NCBI GenBank assembly: GCA_015501585.1
Contig: JADNRY010000276.1
Span: forward strand, 16,923 to 80,922
Length of the DNA stretch: 64,000 nt
Direction of reading: 5' to 3'
Source: Rhodocollybia butyracea
Lineage: Eukaryota; Basidiomycota; Agaricomycetes; Agaricales; Omphalotaceae
This document shows, piece by piece, positions 1 to 9,821 of this stretch. Under the pieces are notes generated by a model. That model did no database searches. It was given only the letters and a program-made list of their open reading frames with translations, and was not told the origin of the DNA. The translations under genes were made by a program, and so were the position numbers. Within the stretch, counting starts at the first letter, position 1; the number at the start of each line of letters is the position of its first letter.

Positions 1-22
1 GAGATCAGTTGAAGGTACATAC

Positions 23-194
23 CAAGACCAAACTTTATCTTATGGGATACAGACCTGGCAACCTGGCCCAACGGTGTCAACGGACCTTCAGCATCAAGGA
101 TTGTGGCCCAAAAAGCAAGATGGACACTGTCAGGCTCAGACGGCTTGACTGCATTCACTGCTAGGTTAATAACATGAGCAAGGCAGGGTTTTCC
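23..194 (-). pseudogene. hAT transposase catalytic-region exon
   Basis: A single open exon on the minus strand, bounded by a good acceptor (pyrimidine run then CAG, at 195-196) and a good donor (GTATGT, starting at 22). It encodes a CLAHVINLAV motif, the Cys/His region typical of the RNase H-like catalytic domain of hAT transposases, followed by a hydrophilic stretch ending KIKFG. The rest of the protein lies beyond the window's left edge or upstream in decayed sequence. hAT transposases cut and paste DNA elements and leave 8-bp target duplications. I see no flanking terminal repeat for this copy. Identification rests on the motif and the splice sites; whether the gene as a whole is intact cannot be judged. 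Confidence 0.5.
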
Positions 195-661
195 CTGGAA
201 AAAATAACAGTTACAGTGATATTATTCATGAAGACTGGAGAGAAGAAGAAAGAATCTCACGGAAAATGAAGTAGGTTTCAGCCCGTAAGCGAGGTCAGAT
301 GGTAGGTAGAGAATATCACTGGATAACTGGAGAATAAAGGGAAGTGGATGAAATAGGAGGTGGGGGAACAAAAGAACAGTATCCTGTTCAAGATGAGCAA
401 CAGCAACGGCGGCGGATATCATCTTAAGAGAATGTAGTGGAAGAAAATGAGAGCAAATGTTTAAGATAACGTGACTCGTAACTAGTATATTGACAATAGG
501 AAGTGCACAAGTTAAGGCAAAGCTATCAGGAAGACTAAGAAAGATGAGACACATATTCACAGCTTAAGAGAACAATGCTAGGTAACACGACGAAAGGAAT
601 CAAAGGCAGATATCCTGAAAACAAAATCAGTATTCAAAAATTACCAACCAAAGGGATGGAT

Positions 662-937
662 TCACCGGGGGAGGGCCAATGACATGGCGCATAGCTTCGG
701 AACGTCCAGGATCGTACCATGGAATATGAAGCCGGTAGCAGCGCAGAAGTGATGGCGGGAACAATGTTCTCGACGGGAGGCATAGAGGCGGCTGAAGACT
801 TTTGAGCATTTTCGGCAAATAAATACATGGCAAGCGTGGCCATGAACATCGTTGGAGACAATGGAGTCTGTGCTAAAAAAATCATGCATCGGCGTGGACA
901 TGGTGGAACGAGAGAAAGATAGTAAAGGAGTGAACAA
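662..937 (-). CDS. Possible N-terminal zinc-finger exon
   Basis: A 91-codon minus-strand ORF with a Cys/His-rich middle: C-x2-C followed about 12 residues later by further Cys and His (CRKCSKVFSRLY, then C and HH). It resembles a degenerate zinc finger and could be the DNA-binding N-terminus of the hAT transposase whose catalytic exon lies at 23-194. The sequence between the two (about 200-640) is open in scattered frames but shows no convincing exon. This is speculative; the ORF could equally be chance. Confidence 0.2.
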   Translation of the reverse strand: MFTPLLSFSRSTMSTPMHDFFSTDSIVSNDVHGHACHVFICRKCSKVFSRLYASRREHCSRHHFCAATGFIFHGTILDVPKLCAMSLALPR

Positions 938-1021
938 ACAAACAATAATGTTTCATAATATTAGTTCATGACCAGTAAACAAAGCAAAAAAATACTTCTA
1001 TATACAACTCTGGCAGGATAG

Positions 1022-3405
1022 CTAAGCAATGTTAGGCATAGCAGGTAAAGCAATGTGGGGGATGGAAGCAGGACAACGATATGTTTTAACAAACATACGC
1101 ACATAGTAATTAACCAGCACCTTCTCAACCGATTCTAGAGCACTCTGATTGACTTCAAGGGGAAAAGGCTGGCGCAGGAGAGCTGGCTTGGGACCGGGCC
1201 AAGACTGTACTACCTGATAGAATGCTTTAATGAATGGAATCCTCGAGGGAGGGCTGTGCATTGACGACGGGCCAGGATAACTGTACTGGGGACGATACGG
1301 AAGGCCAGGCCAGCAAAGGAGTATCTCAGCTTCCCTCTGCAACCAAATCTCCCTTGCCATGGCGTCCTCTTCAGTCTCTCCTTGGGGCTCAGGAACAAGG
1401 TGCGCATCAAGCGTAATAAATTCCATGCGATAATTGATCTCTCAGATGACCTCGCGAAACAACCTGATGAATTACCAAACCAGCAGCACTGAGAGAGACA
1501 GGAGCATTGTTCCACCAAGCCTTTGCATCCTCGAGATTGGTCACATCGATGGTAATGCCTATAGACTGCGAGTCAGATACAAGTTTTGTAAGTTCTTTAA
1601 GCATTCAAGCGCACCGCACGGAATTCGACAACTTGTAGCCACCGATGACTGTCTCAAACAGAGCTTTCCAGTCCTTGTTTCGATAGAATTTCCGGTTTGA
1701 GAGACTGAGCCGCCAGAGAAATGCGGGTTGGACACGAAGCCAAGCGAGAATGCGGTTGTTACGAATCACATTGGATGGGGTAAGGAACAACGAAGGATCA
1801 GGAACGGGACTAGGGAGCAAGGAGGGGCCGGTATGATTATAGAGATCGGCAAGCTTCTTGTTAGCCTCAGCCCACCAAGGAAGGCAATGAGGAAAGCTCA
1901 AATGGACAAGGACTTCAAAGCGATTGCGTGTCTCTGGATCCCCTGCAAAACGAAAATGTAATTAGCACAGTAGGACCCACAGGATACACAGAACGCACCA
2001 AGTTTAGCCTTCTTTGAAGGCGGCGGAGCTGTCACCCACGACAAACTCGTAACATCAACAGAATCTAACACCGGTGTTTTTGCCGCCCTAGCCTCCGCAG
2101 CACCTAACGTTGAGGCGACACTGGAACAAGAGGAAACGGGACCCCTGAAGCGCATGGATGTTGATGAGTCCAAGTCCTCGAAACTGCCAATTAAGGAGAT
2201 GGAAAATTGCTGGTGAACAAAGGTCGCCATCCGTATGTAACGCTTGTACCTGCCAGGAAGGCTACTGTAGATGATTGGATGCGGTGGATTACAATCAGAG
2301 ATGTCCAACTTCATGTCTGAGTCGCGAATCGGAAGTAAGTTGCCAGTAAAATCAACATCGAGGGGAGGGACAACACAACCAATCTCAACGCTCGCGTGGT
2401 CTGCCCATGGATGAACAAACCAAACAGGGATGCCAATGCAAAACAGGTCCGCGACGGAATCAACAATGTCTGTGAATGCACCAATCACCGACGAATCAAG
2501 AGGAAAGCTCTCGTCAATGTTTTCTAGTCGCGGTAGCCAGTCCTTTAGCCATTTTGCGCATGCATGCGTCTCTAAAAAAACACGCTGAAGACAGGCGAGC
2601 TGCAAAGAAACAATGTTGGGAGCACCGGGGGGCGAGAGTCGAGCCATCAGTTTGTTCAATTGGTCTCTTCCTCGCACAAGATAAGGGTCATTCCTAATGT
2701 CATTAGGAAGCTTCGACAACGTATCACGAAGGTCCATGCACATGTCATGCACATTGTGGGCGAGAGCATCAGAGATATGGACAACCCCCACCAAACCAGG
2801 CACCTCAACAGGAAGATAATCCCAAGCATCTAGTTGGTACCAGGCAAAACGAAGAGGATGACTGCTGGAGTCGTTAGGAGCTGGAATGATTGCCAGGTGG
2901 CCAATGCTTCTGTGAAAGGGCCGAGGCCACCAGCACGGGTCGTCTTTGCCAAAGTTATTGAGATGACGCAGACGTGTTTCGCACAGGGCGATTGGAGCAG
3001 GGATGAACATCATATTGGGAGTGGTTACAATAAGCCCATAGGATCGGATAGCTTGCCCCCTTCAGGATCTTTGATCTCGAGAACTGCTTTCAGTGTTGGC
3101 CGCCATTTCAAGTCATCGTAAGGTATAGTGGTACCACGATAAACATCTCTGAGCTGCTGTTCTACGACAGGAAAGGACAAGTCGGTTGTGGCGTAAGTAA
3201 GTAGAAGGTTCCAGCATTCCAGTTCTAATTCAGCTGGAGACAAGGGGTTCGATGGAATATCAAACATCGCGAGTGATGGATGTAGAGAACGACAGAGAAG
3301 TTGGATGTATGCAAGTGAAGCAACCAGAAGTCCTAAAGGCTGACACCAATAAAACAACGAGCACAAAAGGATGAATCCAATTGTGCGGTGAAGGGATGAC
3401 TCCAA
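1022..3405 (-). pseudogene. Decayed Agaricomycete orphan-family gene
   Basis: A multi-exon minus-strand gene. The reading runs from 3405 through a first block with a hydrophobic N-terminus, then a long block (1946-3013) rich in Trp/Pro (CWWPRPFHRS, WFVHPWADH) with a basic SKKAK stretch before a clear intron (GTGCGT...TTGCAG, about 1946-2001), then blocks at 1605-1945, 1407-1604 and 1022-1426. I recognise the pattern as an expanded Agaricomycete family of unknown function, often near transposons; I know of no assigned activity. Lesions: a one-base frameshift near 3030-3045, in-frame TGA stops at 1605-1607 and 1442-1444, and a frame change near 1450. The reading otherwise stays conserved across these breaks, so decay is recent. 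It could be a shorter functional gene starting at 3013, but the later stops argue against this. Confidence 0.55.
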
Positions 3406-3856
3406 TCACCGTTGGAGGCAACGACGAGCGCGAAATGGAGTGGGCGATGAACGACGATGGTGGGGGAAGAAGGACAAGTACGATAAGCGCTCAAACAGGT
3501 CACGCAAAACTTGCGAGTCAAGTCTCTGCTGGCATCTCGGCACTAGTGAAATCTGGGCGCTAACAGACTTGACAATTTTTCTAGTCGGGCGCTAACCCAG
3601 TCGCTCTTGTATTGCTACCGTCACTTGGTCTTGGTTGTCACCGCTGTTGACATCGTGGAAGACTCCTCTACACCCCAGAATTGGCGTCAGCCTTTTCGAC
3701 GCCTTGACAATTGGCTTCAGCCTTTTGTCATGCACTTGGAGCCATCCTTGTGCGCGGCGCAGTCGTTTTTGAGATGGAGACTGTGTTGATAGCTGTTTGG
3801 GAATATTTCGGGAAGTCTCCACAATGGATTGGACCACTTCGGTCATTGGTTTTTGC
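3406..3856. other. Spacer without supported gene
   Basis: Short overlapping ORFs occur on both strands, with no recognisable domain. The duplicated phrase GGGCGCTAAC occurs near 3556 and 3588. The missing 5' end of the hAT element at 3.9-7.2 kb is expected around here, but I could not find a partner for its 3' terminal repeat. Confidence 0.4.
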
Positions 3857-3863
3857 TATATAA
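3857..3863 (+). promoter_or_regulatory. TATA box of hAT transposase gene
   Basis: TATATAA lies 52 bp upstream of the ATG at 3915 and is followed by a pyrimidine-rich leader, as in many fungal promoters. The position fits the transposase gene; function is inferred. Confidence 0.4.
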
Positions 3864-3914
3864 GGTGCGGTTAATTCTTGTCTTTTCTTTTGTTCCTTTC
3901 TTACTTTCCTTATC

Positions 3915-6856
3915 ATGGGCACCTCTAAATGTACTCAAAAGAAGAAAGCTGTCCCTGCTCGTGCTTCTTCTCATTCTTCCATCTCGGTGGCCTCCTCTCC
4001 CGCACCTGCTACCACTGCTGTCTCTCGTCGCTCATCACAATCGAAACATCCTCGTGGGAGCTTGCCTGGTCAGCAGGCCTTGATGAAGGAAGTCAGTCAG
4101 ATGGAGGGACTCCTTCTTGTACAAAGAGGATTCGCATTGGAACGATCGTCGATAAGGCCTCTCATTTCACGGAAGGCTTCACTGAAGGCGCAACAAATGA
4201 GGAGATTCTTAGTACGTCCGTTAACACATCTTTTATTACTTTCACACTAACTTCTTTAGAGCTGCAGATGGCTGGTTGGAGTTCTCCGTGTTACAAGCAC
4301 TATTTCATGCCCCCTTCCATCGACGACGCTAATCCGGCTATTGTTTGATACAAGTTTGTCTGCAAAAGGTGCTAATCTATTTCAAATTATATTGCATTGG
4401 TGTCTACCTTTGTTTTCACAATTGGAGTCATCCTTTTGTGCCTTTCTAATTGGATTCTTCCTTTTGTGAATTCAGTTTCCTTGCCTCGCACACACCCTAA
4501 TTGAGGGCATCACAGCAATCCTAAGAAGTTTGTTGTCCGCGCTCGCCACGATGATGCAACAAGCAATCTTGCTTGTCATGTCAGAGTTTGTAATGCTCGT
4601 CATGCTGCCGCCCCTCCTGGTCAGCTCACTGTCCCAATGTTTGCTGGAGGATCGACGTATACGGACCAGAAGCTTTGCCTTCTGATCGTTAAGTGGTGCG
4701 CTTGTAATAGCCGTCCAATGCTTATTGTGGACGACGAGGCGTTTGTGGAAATTCTCCACATGATGTACTGTAATGTTATTATTCCAAGTTGCCAGACTGT
4801 CTCGCGCGACATCAAATCTGTATTTGACATCGCACAGAAACATGTGAAGACTTTCCTAGCAGATACTCCCAGTTGTAAGCATAGCATGTTGGATGTCTGG
4901 TCATCCCCCAATGTTATTTCTGTCCTTGGATTTGCTATCACGCTTCTTGACGAGAACAACAAAATGGCAAGTATTGTACTTGATTGTATTAGGTGAGGTT
5001 TCTATCTTTGTATATAGCTATGAACTGATCTTATGTTGCCTTAGGTTAACAAAATTGCACACAGGGAAATACTTGGCCAAAAAGGTAGCTGAAGTTTTTG
5101 AAGAGTACGGTTTGGTCAACTCGATGCTTGGCATGACCATGGACAATGCTTCCAACAATGATACCTTGCTCTATGAAATCCCCTCCCTTCTTCCTTCTAC
5201 TGCAACTGTTGGGAACAAGTATCATATCTGTTGCTTCGCCCACATCCTGAATCTTTGTTGGAAAGCCTTCCTCTCTCTTTATGATTCATCAAAAAAGGCC
5301 CTTCGCACGGATGGAGTAGCTCAACCAGCCGGTCCCACAAGTGGGAGTGACGGACACAGTGATGATGAGGAAGATGAGGAGATGAGTGACGGGGAGGATG
5401 GCACTGGCCTTGTTGAGGATCAGGCTGCTGACAGGGATGATGGCGACTGGGAGCAAATTGAGGACCTTTGTTGCTCATTAACGGAGGTTTCCTGGCTCAG
5501 TGCGGCTGATAAGGAATTTGGGCGTACCACAATCAAGAAGGTATTAAACCACTTAATTCTCTGGTTTGTTTCCTATGTTTAACCCTTTGTAGTTATGTTG
5601 TATAGGCACTAAGTTTCGCAATTCCTCCACTCTTCAAGATGAACTCAAGCAAGCTTGTGACTTTCTCAAGATTCCTCAAAAGAAGATGATCCGCCCAGTT
5701 GATACTCAATGGAATACCTTTGCAGATGTCATTCCCCGTGCGCTTGAACTCCGTCCAGCGCTGGATTGTCTCATGAGCCAGCCCAAGCATAATAAGGGTA
5801 AGGGTTGCCTTGGACACTTGAAGCTTTCTATCGCAGAGTGGGGTTTAATGGCTGAACTGAAGCCAATGTTAAAAGTTTGTTGTTCTATTTCTTATATTTC
5901 CTTTTGCTGACTTGATACAGATTTTTCAAGATATTACTACACGGATGTCTTTCTCAGCTCGGCCACTCGTGGCTGATGCCATTCCGCTCATTGATCTTCT
6001 TGAAGAACGACTCCAACAACTTGTACAGGACCCTTCTAAGTTGCTCATTCTACATGCATCCGCTGCCAAAGGTCGTGCTATCTTAAACAAGTATTACTCA
6101 AAAACCGATGATTCTAAGATGTATTACATGTGCATGAGTAAGTGATCCTTGCTCATTTGTTTTGCTTCTCACATTACTTGCAGTGTTACATCCTAAATAC
6201 AAGCTTGCTTATTTCCGCAAAGCCCAATGGGAGCCTGATTGGATAGAAACTGCACGTAACTTGCTCCGTGATGAGTGGGAGACACAATACAAGCCTACCA
6301 TCGATGCTTTCTTTCTCGAACCTCCATCTGATGTTCCTGCAGCTGATATAGTAAGTGTTGTTTACATCTAGGTGATATGTGTTAACTTTGTGTTTAGGAT
6401 GTTGATGGCCTTTTCAAGGAGCTTGACAGTTTTGGTCGCTCCAGTGCTGCAGATGTAGTCGATTCTTTTCTCAACACTCCCCCGGATGCCAAAACTGATC
6501 CTATCAAGTATCATGTTTCTCGATTGGACAATATTGGAGCCCGAGTTTCTCCCCATGGTGCTTTTGCTCGCATGGCTTTGGATTTTCTTACTGCCCCAGG
6601 TATAGTTCTAGATTATCTTAGTGATTTTTCTTCTGATTCACTTTGTTAGCTACTTCTACTGATGTTGAACGACTTGTTTCACATGGTGGTCTCCAAGTGC
6701 CCAAACGTCGTCACAATCTTGCCTTTGAAACTTTGCGCTGCCTCATGGTCCTGCGCTCATGGTGAAGCTGGCTTAGTTCCTCTTGATGTTGTTTTGGAGT
6801 ACTTTCGTAATTTGAAGAGTCGTCGTAAAGGCAAGGGTAAACAAACAATTGTCTGA
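3915..6856 (+). pseudogene. hAT-family transposase, decayed
   Basis: Exons can be followed through at least six short introns. Order: a basic Ser-rich N-terminus (KKK near residue 9); a BED-type zinc-finger region (YKFVCKR, then NPKKFVVRARHDD and NLACHVRVC); the catalytic start around 4880 (DVWSSPNV); MDNASNNDT and CFAHILNLCWKA near 5150-5260; an acidic insert (5340-5450); DTQWNTF (5701); ILHASAAKGRAIL (6045); LHPKYKLAYF (6183); and a C-terminal dimerisation segment with TDVERLVSHGGL (6660). This is the classic hAT order. Introns are clear, for example GTAAGTG...TTGCAG near 6137-6182. Lesions: a TGA at 4346-4348 inside the zinc-finger exon, frame changes near 4100 and 5600, and one near 6770 that splits the dimerisation segment. 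The copy is therefore probably inactive, but its 3' terminus is recognisable. Confidence 0.8.
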
Positions 6857-7160
6857 TACTGAGATTGAGGTTGTTTAATTGTGTTTGCACACCCTTGCTA
6901 ATTTGGTTTATCTCGTCATTTCCTATCTTGTCATCTCGTTGTATCCCCGCTATTGCCTGCTAACTTTGCTAACTTGTTAATCTGATCACTTTTAATATAT
7001 TGTTTATACATAATTTGTTCTTGAAATAGACAAGTACTTGCAAGTGTATACTTGTGTGACCCGTTAGGCAAGTACTTGTGAGTTTACTTGCGGTGGGACC
7101 TGCGAGTCAGGGATCCGTTTCCCACGAGTCAGGCCTTTTAGACCACAAGTACTTGCGCTC

Positions 7161-7187
7161 TTGGATCCGGACTCGTGGACATCTCTA
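7161..7187 (+). repeat. 3' terminal inverted repeat of hAT element
   Basis: The element appears to end ...GACTCGTGGACATCTCTA at 7187; read inward from the end this is TAGAGATGTCCACGAGTC, a hAT-type terminus. The preceding 130 bp hold repeated ACTTG(C/T)G and GGATCCG motifs, as expected of subterminal transposase-binding repeats. The following 8 bp (CATATAGC, 7188-7195) would be the target duplication, but I did not find the matching left copy, so the 5' end is missing or rearranged. Confidence 0.5.
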
Positions 7188-7322
7188 CATATAGCGCTAT
7201 GGTTAATGCATAATGGCGGCCTCTGAGCATAATGCTCAAGAAAAACAATGCATAACACCTTGACCCCCGCAAGTGTATGGTCATAATCATAGAGTAGCCT
7301 ATCTGTAGCCTGTGGATTCAAC

Positions 7323-7378
7323 ACATGGGAATGCCTGTCTGACCTGGATCCACAGGATCCAGGTACCCATTCCCATGT
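7323..7378. repeat. 56-bp foldback palindrome
   Basis: Two nested pairs of arms: ACATGGGAATG (7323-7333) with CATTCCCATGT (7368-7378), and CCTGGATCC with GGATCCAGG inside. The inner GACCTGGATCC and GATCCAGGTACC words recur inside the hAT MITE at 7952-8288, so this may be a collapsed relative. It sits exactly at the left edge of the minisatellite. Confidence 0.6.
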
Positions 7379-9342
7379 AGCCTATTTGTAGCCCTGATGT
7401 TGCCTACTTGTAACCTATCTGTAGCTTTTGTGTTGCCTGCTTGTAATCTATCTGTAGTCTATCTGTAGCCTATTTGTAGCCTTGGAGTAGCCTATCTGTA
7501 GCCCATCCATAGCCTATCTGTGCCCCTGGTGTTGCCTACTTGTAATCTATCTGTAGCCTATCTGTAGTATATTTTCAGCCTTGGTGCAACCTATTTGTTG
7601 CTTATTTGTCACTTTGGAGTAGCATATCTGTAGACCATGCATAGCCTATATGTACCTTTGGTGTTGCCTACTTGTAATTCATCTGTAGCCTATCTATAGC
7701 ATATTTAGAGCCTTGGTGTTGCCTGCTTGTAATCTATCTATTTGTAGCCTTGGAGTTGCCTACTTGTAACCTATCTGTAGCCTTTGTGTTGCCTGCTTGT
7801 TGCGGCAGCTTGTAATCTATCTGTAGCCTAGCTGTACCCTTGACGTAATCTATCTGTAGCCTATTTGTAGCCTCCAAGTAGCATATCTGTAGCCCATCCA
7901 TAGCCTATCTGTGCCCCGGGTGTTGCCTACTTTTAATCTATCTGTAGCCTATAAAGATGGACACAAGTCCAGCTCTTTACAGGTGACCCACTTGGTTTAA
8001 CCTGTGAAAAATACCCGCCTGACCTGGATCCAGTTGATCCAGGTACCTGTTCCCACAGGTGCAGGTCAGGTCACAGGTCAGCCCTTGGGGATTTTCAGAC
8101 CTATAAAGTATATTTTAAGTACAAATACCTACAAATACCTGCAGGTTGACCTGCATGGCCCGGATCCGGCGGATCCAGATACCCGTTTCCCACGGGTCCG
8201 GGTCAGGTCACAGGTTGTGTTTTTTTGGGTGCAGGCACCTGTGCAGTGGGTCCGGGTTTACTGGGATCTGGACTTGTGTCCATCCCTAGTAGCCTATCTG
8301 TAGTCTATCTGTAGCCTTGGTGTAACCTATCTGTTGCCTATTTGTAGACCATCCTCCTTGTGTTTCCTGCATGTAATCTATTTGTAGTCTTTGAACCCTT
8401 TATCAGTAGCCTCTCTGTAGCCCCTCCATACCCTATCTGCACCCCTGGTGCTGCCTACTTGTAATCTATCTGCGGTCTATCTATAGTCCATCTGTAGCCT
8501 TGTTGTAGCCTATCTGTAGACCATCCATAGCCTATTTATACCCCTGGTGTTGCCCACTTGTAATCTATCTGCAGCCTATCTATAGTCTAGTCGTTGCCTT
8601 GGTATTGCCTGGGGGTAATCAATCTGTAGTCTATCTGTAACATATTTGTAGCCTCAGAGTAGCCTATCTGTAGACCATCCATATCATATTTTTAGCCTAT
8701 CTGTACCCTTCATGTAGCCTATTTATACCCTACTCATAGCCTTGCCTATCTATAGTCTATTTGTAGCCTTGGTGTCACCTGTCTGTTGCATATTTGAAGC
8801 CTTGGAGTAGCCTATCTGAAACCTATCCATAGATTATGTGTAGCCCTGGTGTTGCCTACTTGCCTATTTGTAGCTTTGGGGTTGCCTTCTTGTAATCTAT
8901 CTGTAGTCTATCTGCAGCCTATTGTAGCCTTAGAGTAGCCTATCTGTAGACCTTCCATAGACTATTTGTACCCTTGGTGTTGCCTCCTTGCAATCTATCT
9001 GTAGCCTATCTATAGTCTATTTCTAGCCTTGGTGTAACCTATTTATTGCTTATTTGTGGCCTTGGAGTAGCTTTCATGGCACACTTCAATGTACCCCTGG
9101 TCTTGCCTACTTGTAGCCTTGGTGATGCCTACTTGTAACCTATCTGTAGCCTATCTATAGTCTATTTATAGCCTTGGTGTCACCTATCTGTTGCATATTT
9201 GTTGCCTTTGAGTAGCCTATCTGTCACTCATCCATAGCTTATGTGTAGCCCTGGTGTTGCCTACTTGTAATCTATCTGTAGCCTATCTGTAGCCTACCTG
9301 TGCCCTTGATGTAACCTATCTGTAGCCTCAGAGTAGTCTATC
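7379..9342. repeat. 11-bp minisatellite, left block
   Basis: Nearly 2 kb of imperfect tandem 11-mers built on GTAGCCTATCT, with variants such as GTAGCCTATTT, GTAGCCTTGGA, GTAGCCCATCC, GTTGCCTACTT and GTAATCTATCT. Variants recur in a loose higher-order order of roughly 100-130 bp, marked by GTTGCCTACTTGTAATC. Stops occur in all frames on both strands, so it is non-coding. It is interrupted by a MITE at 7952-8288 and by the chromovirus from 9343, and resumes at 16157. The two blocks were one array before the retrotransposon landed. Confidence 0.85.
7952..8288. mobile_element. hAT-type MITE in the minisatellite
   Basis: A 337-bp element whose ends are inverted repeats (TAAAGATGGACACAAGTCCAG at the left, CTGGACTTGTGTCCATCCCTA at the right). 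It is flanked by a perfect 8-bp duplication GTAGCCTA (7944-7951 and 8289-8296), itself a unit of the minisatellite. Inside are repeated GACCTG, GGATCC and GGTCAGGTCACAGGT words. It encodes no transposase; the terminal design resembles the hAT end at 7187, suggesting that a related hAT enzyme moved it. Confidence 0.85.
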
Positions 9343-9779
9343 TATCACAAATCTAAGCTCACCTGCTTAATGTGTTGATAGGGGAAGTAAGAAGCTAAGT
9401 GTGAGAGAGAGATGCTTGTATGAAGACAATAAGATGTTCTTGAGTCTGGGGACTGTAGGAGCAGACCCCACTACTTATATACATGTGTAACTAAATAGGA
9501 CCCAGAGTACTTTACTCTGGGTAGTTCCAGAAGGTTCTATCTACTCTGGGTAGTTCTAGAAGGTTCTACTGTCAAGGTGAAACTATCTGTCAAAAGATGT
9601 CACCATCTGTCAAAGGTGACACTGTCTGTCAAGGTTAGACAGTAATACATCTGGTATCTATCTACTTTAAGTAATAAATAAGATATAGATCTAATGTAAT
9701 GATAAGCCCATGGCACAGATAAGATATTGATAGATAAGATAAAATATAAGATAAAGCAAATGAATAGAAATCTGTGACA
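9343..9779 (-). repeat. 3' LTR of chromovirus copy 1
   Basis: 437 bp, read on the minus strand as TGTCACAG...TTTGTGATA. It matches the 5' LTR at 15715-16151 base for base as far as I can tell. It holds two perfect heat-shock elements (9524-9538 and 9553-9567 on the opposite strand), TGACAG repeats and no CG dinucleotide. Confidence 0.95.
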
Positions 9780-9782
9780 TCA

Positions 9783-9792
9783 CCCCCCCTTT
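9783..9792 (-). promoter_or_regulatory. Polypurine tract, copy 1
   Basis: A purine run ending in seven G's (minus strand) lies 3 bp before the 3' LTR, the expected position of the plus-strand primer of reverse transcription. Confidence 0.75.
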
Positions 9793-9821
9793 AGATTTGA
9801 GCTCCGTTGAGAAATCAGAGT

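Noticed and set aside
8004..8303. 99-codon ORF
   Set aside because: Spans the MITE and its repeated GACCTG/GGATCC words; product of the repeat composition.
7379..9342. Coding tandem repeat
   Set aside because: Unit of 11 bp is not a multiple of three and gives TAG/TAA in all frames.
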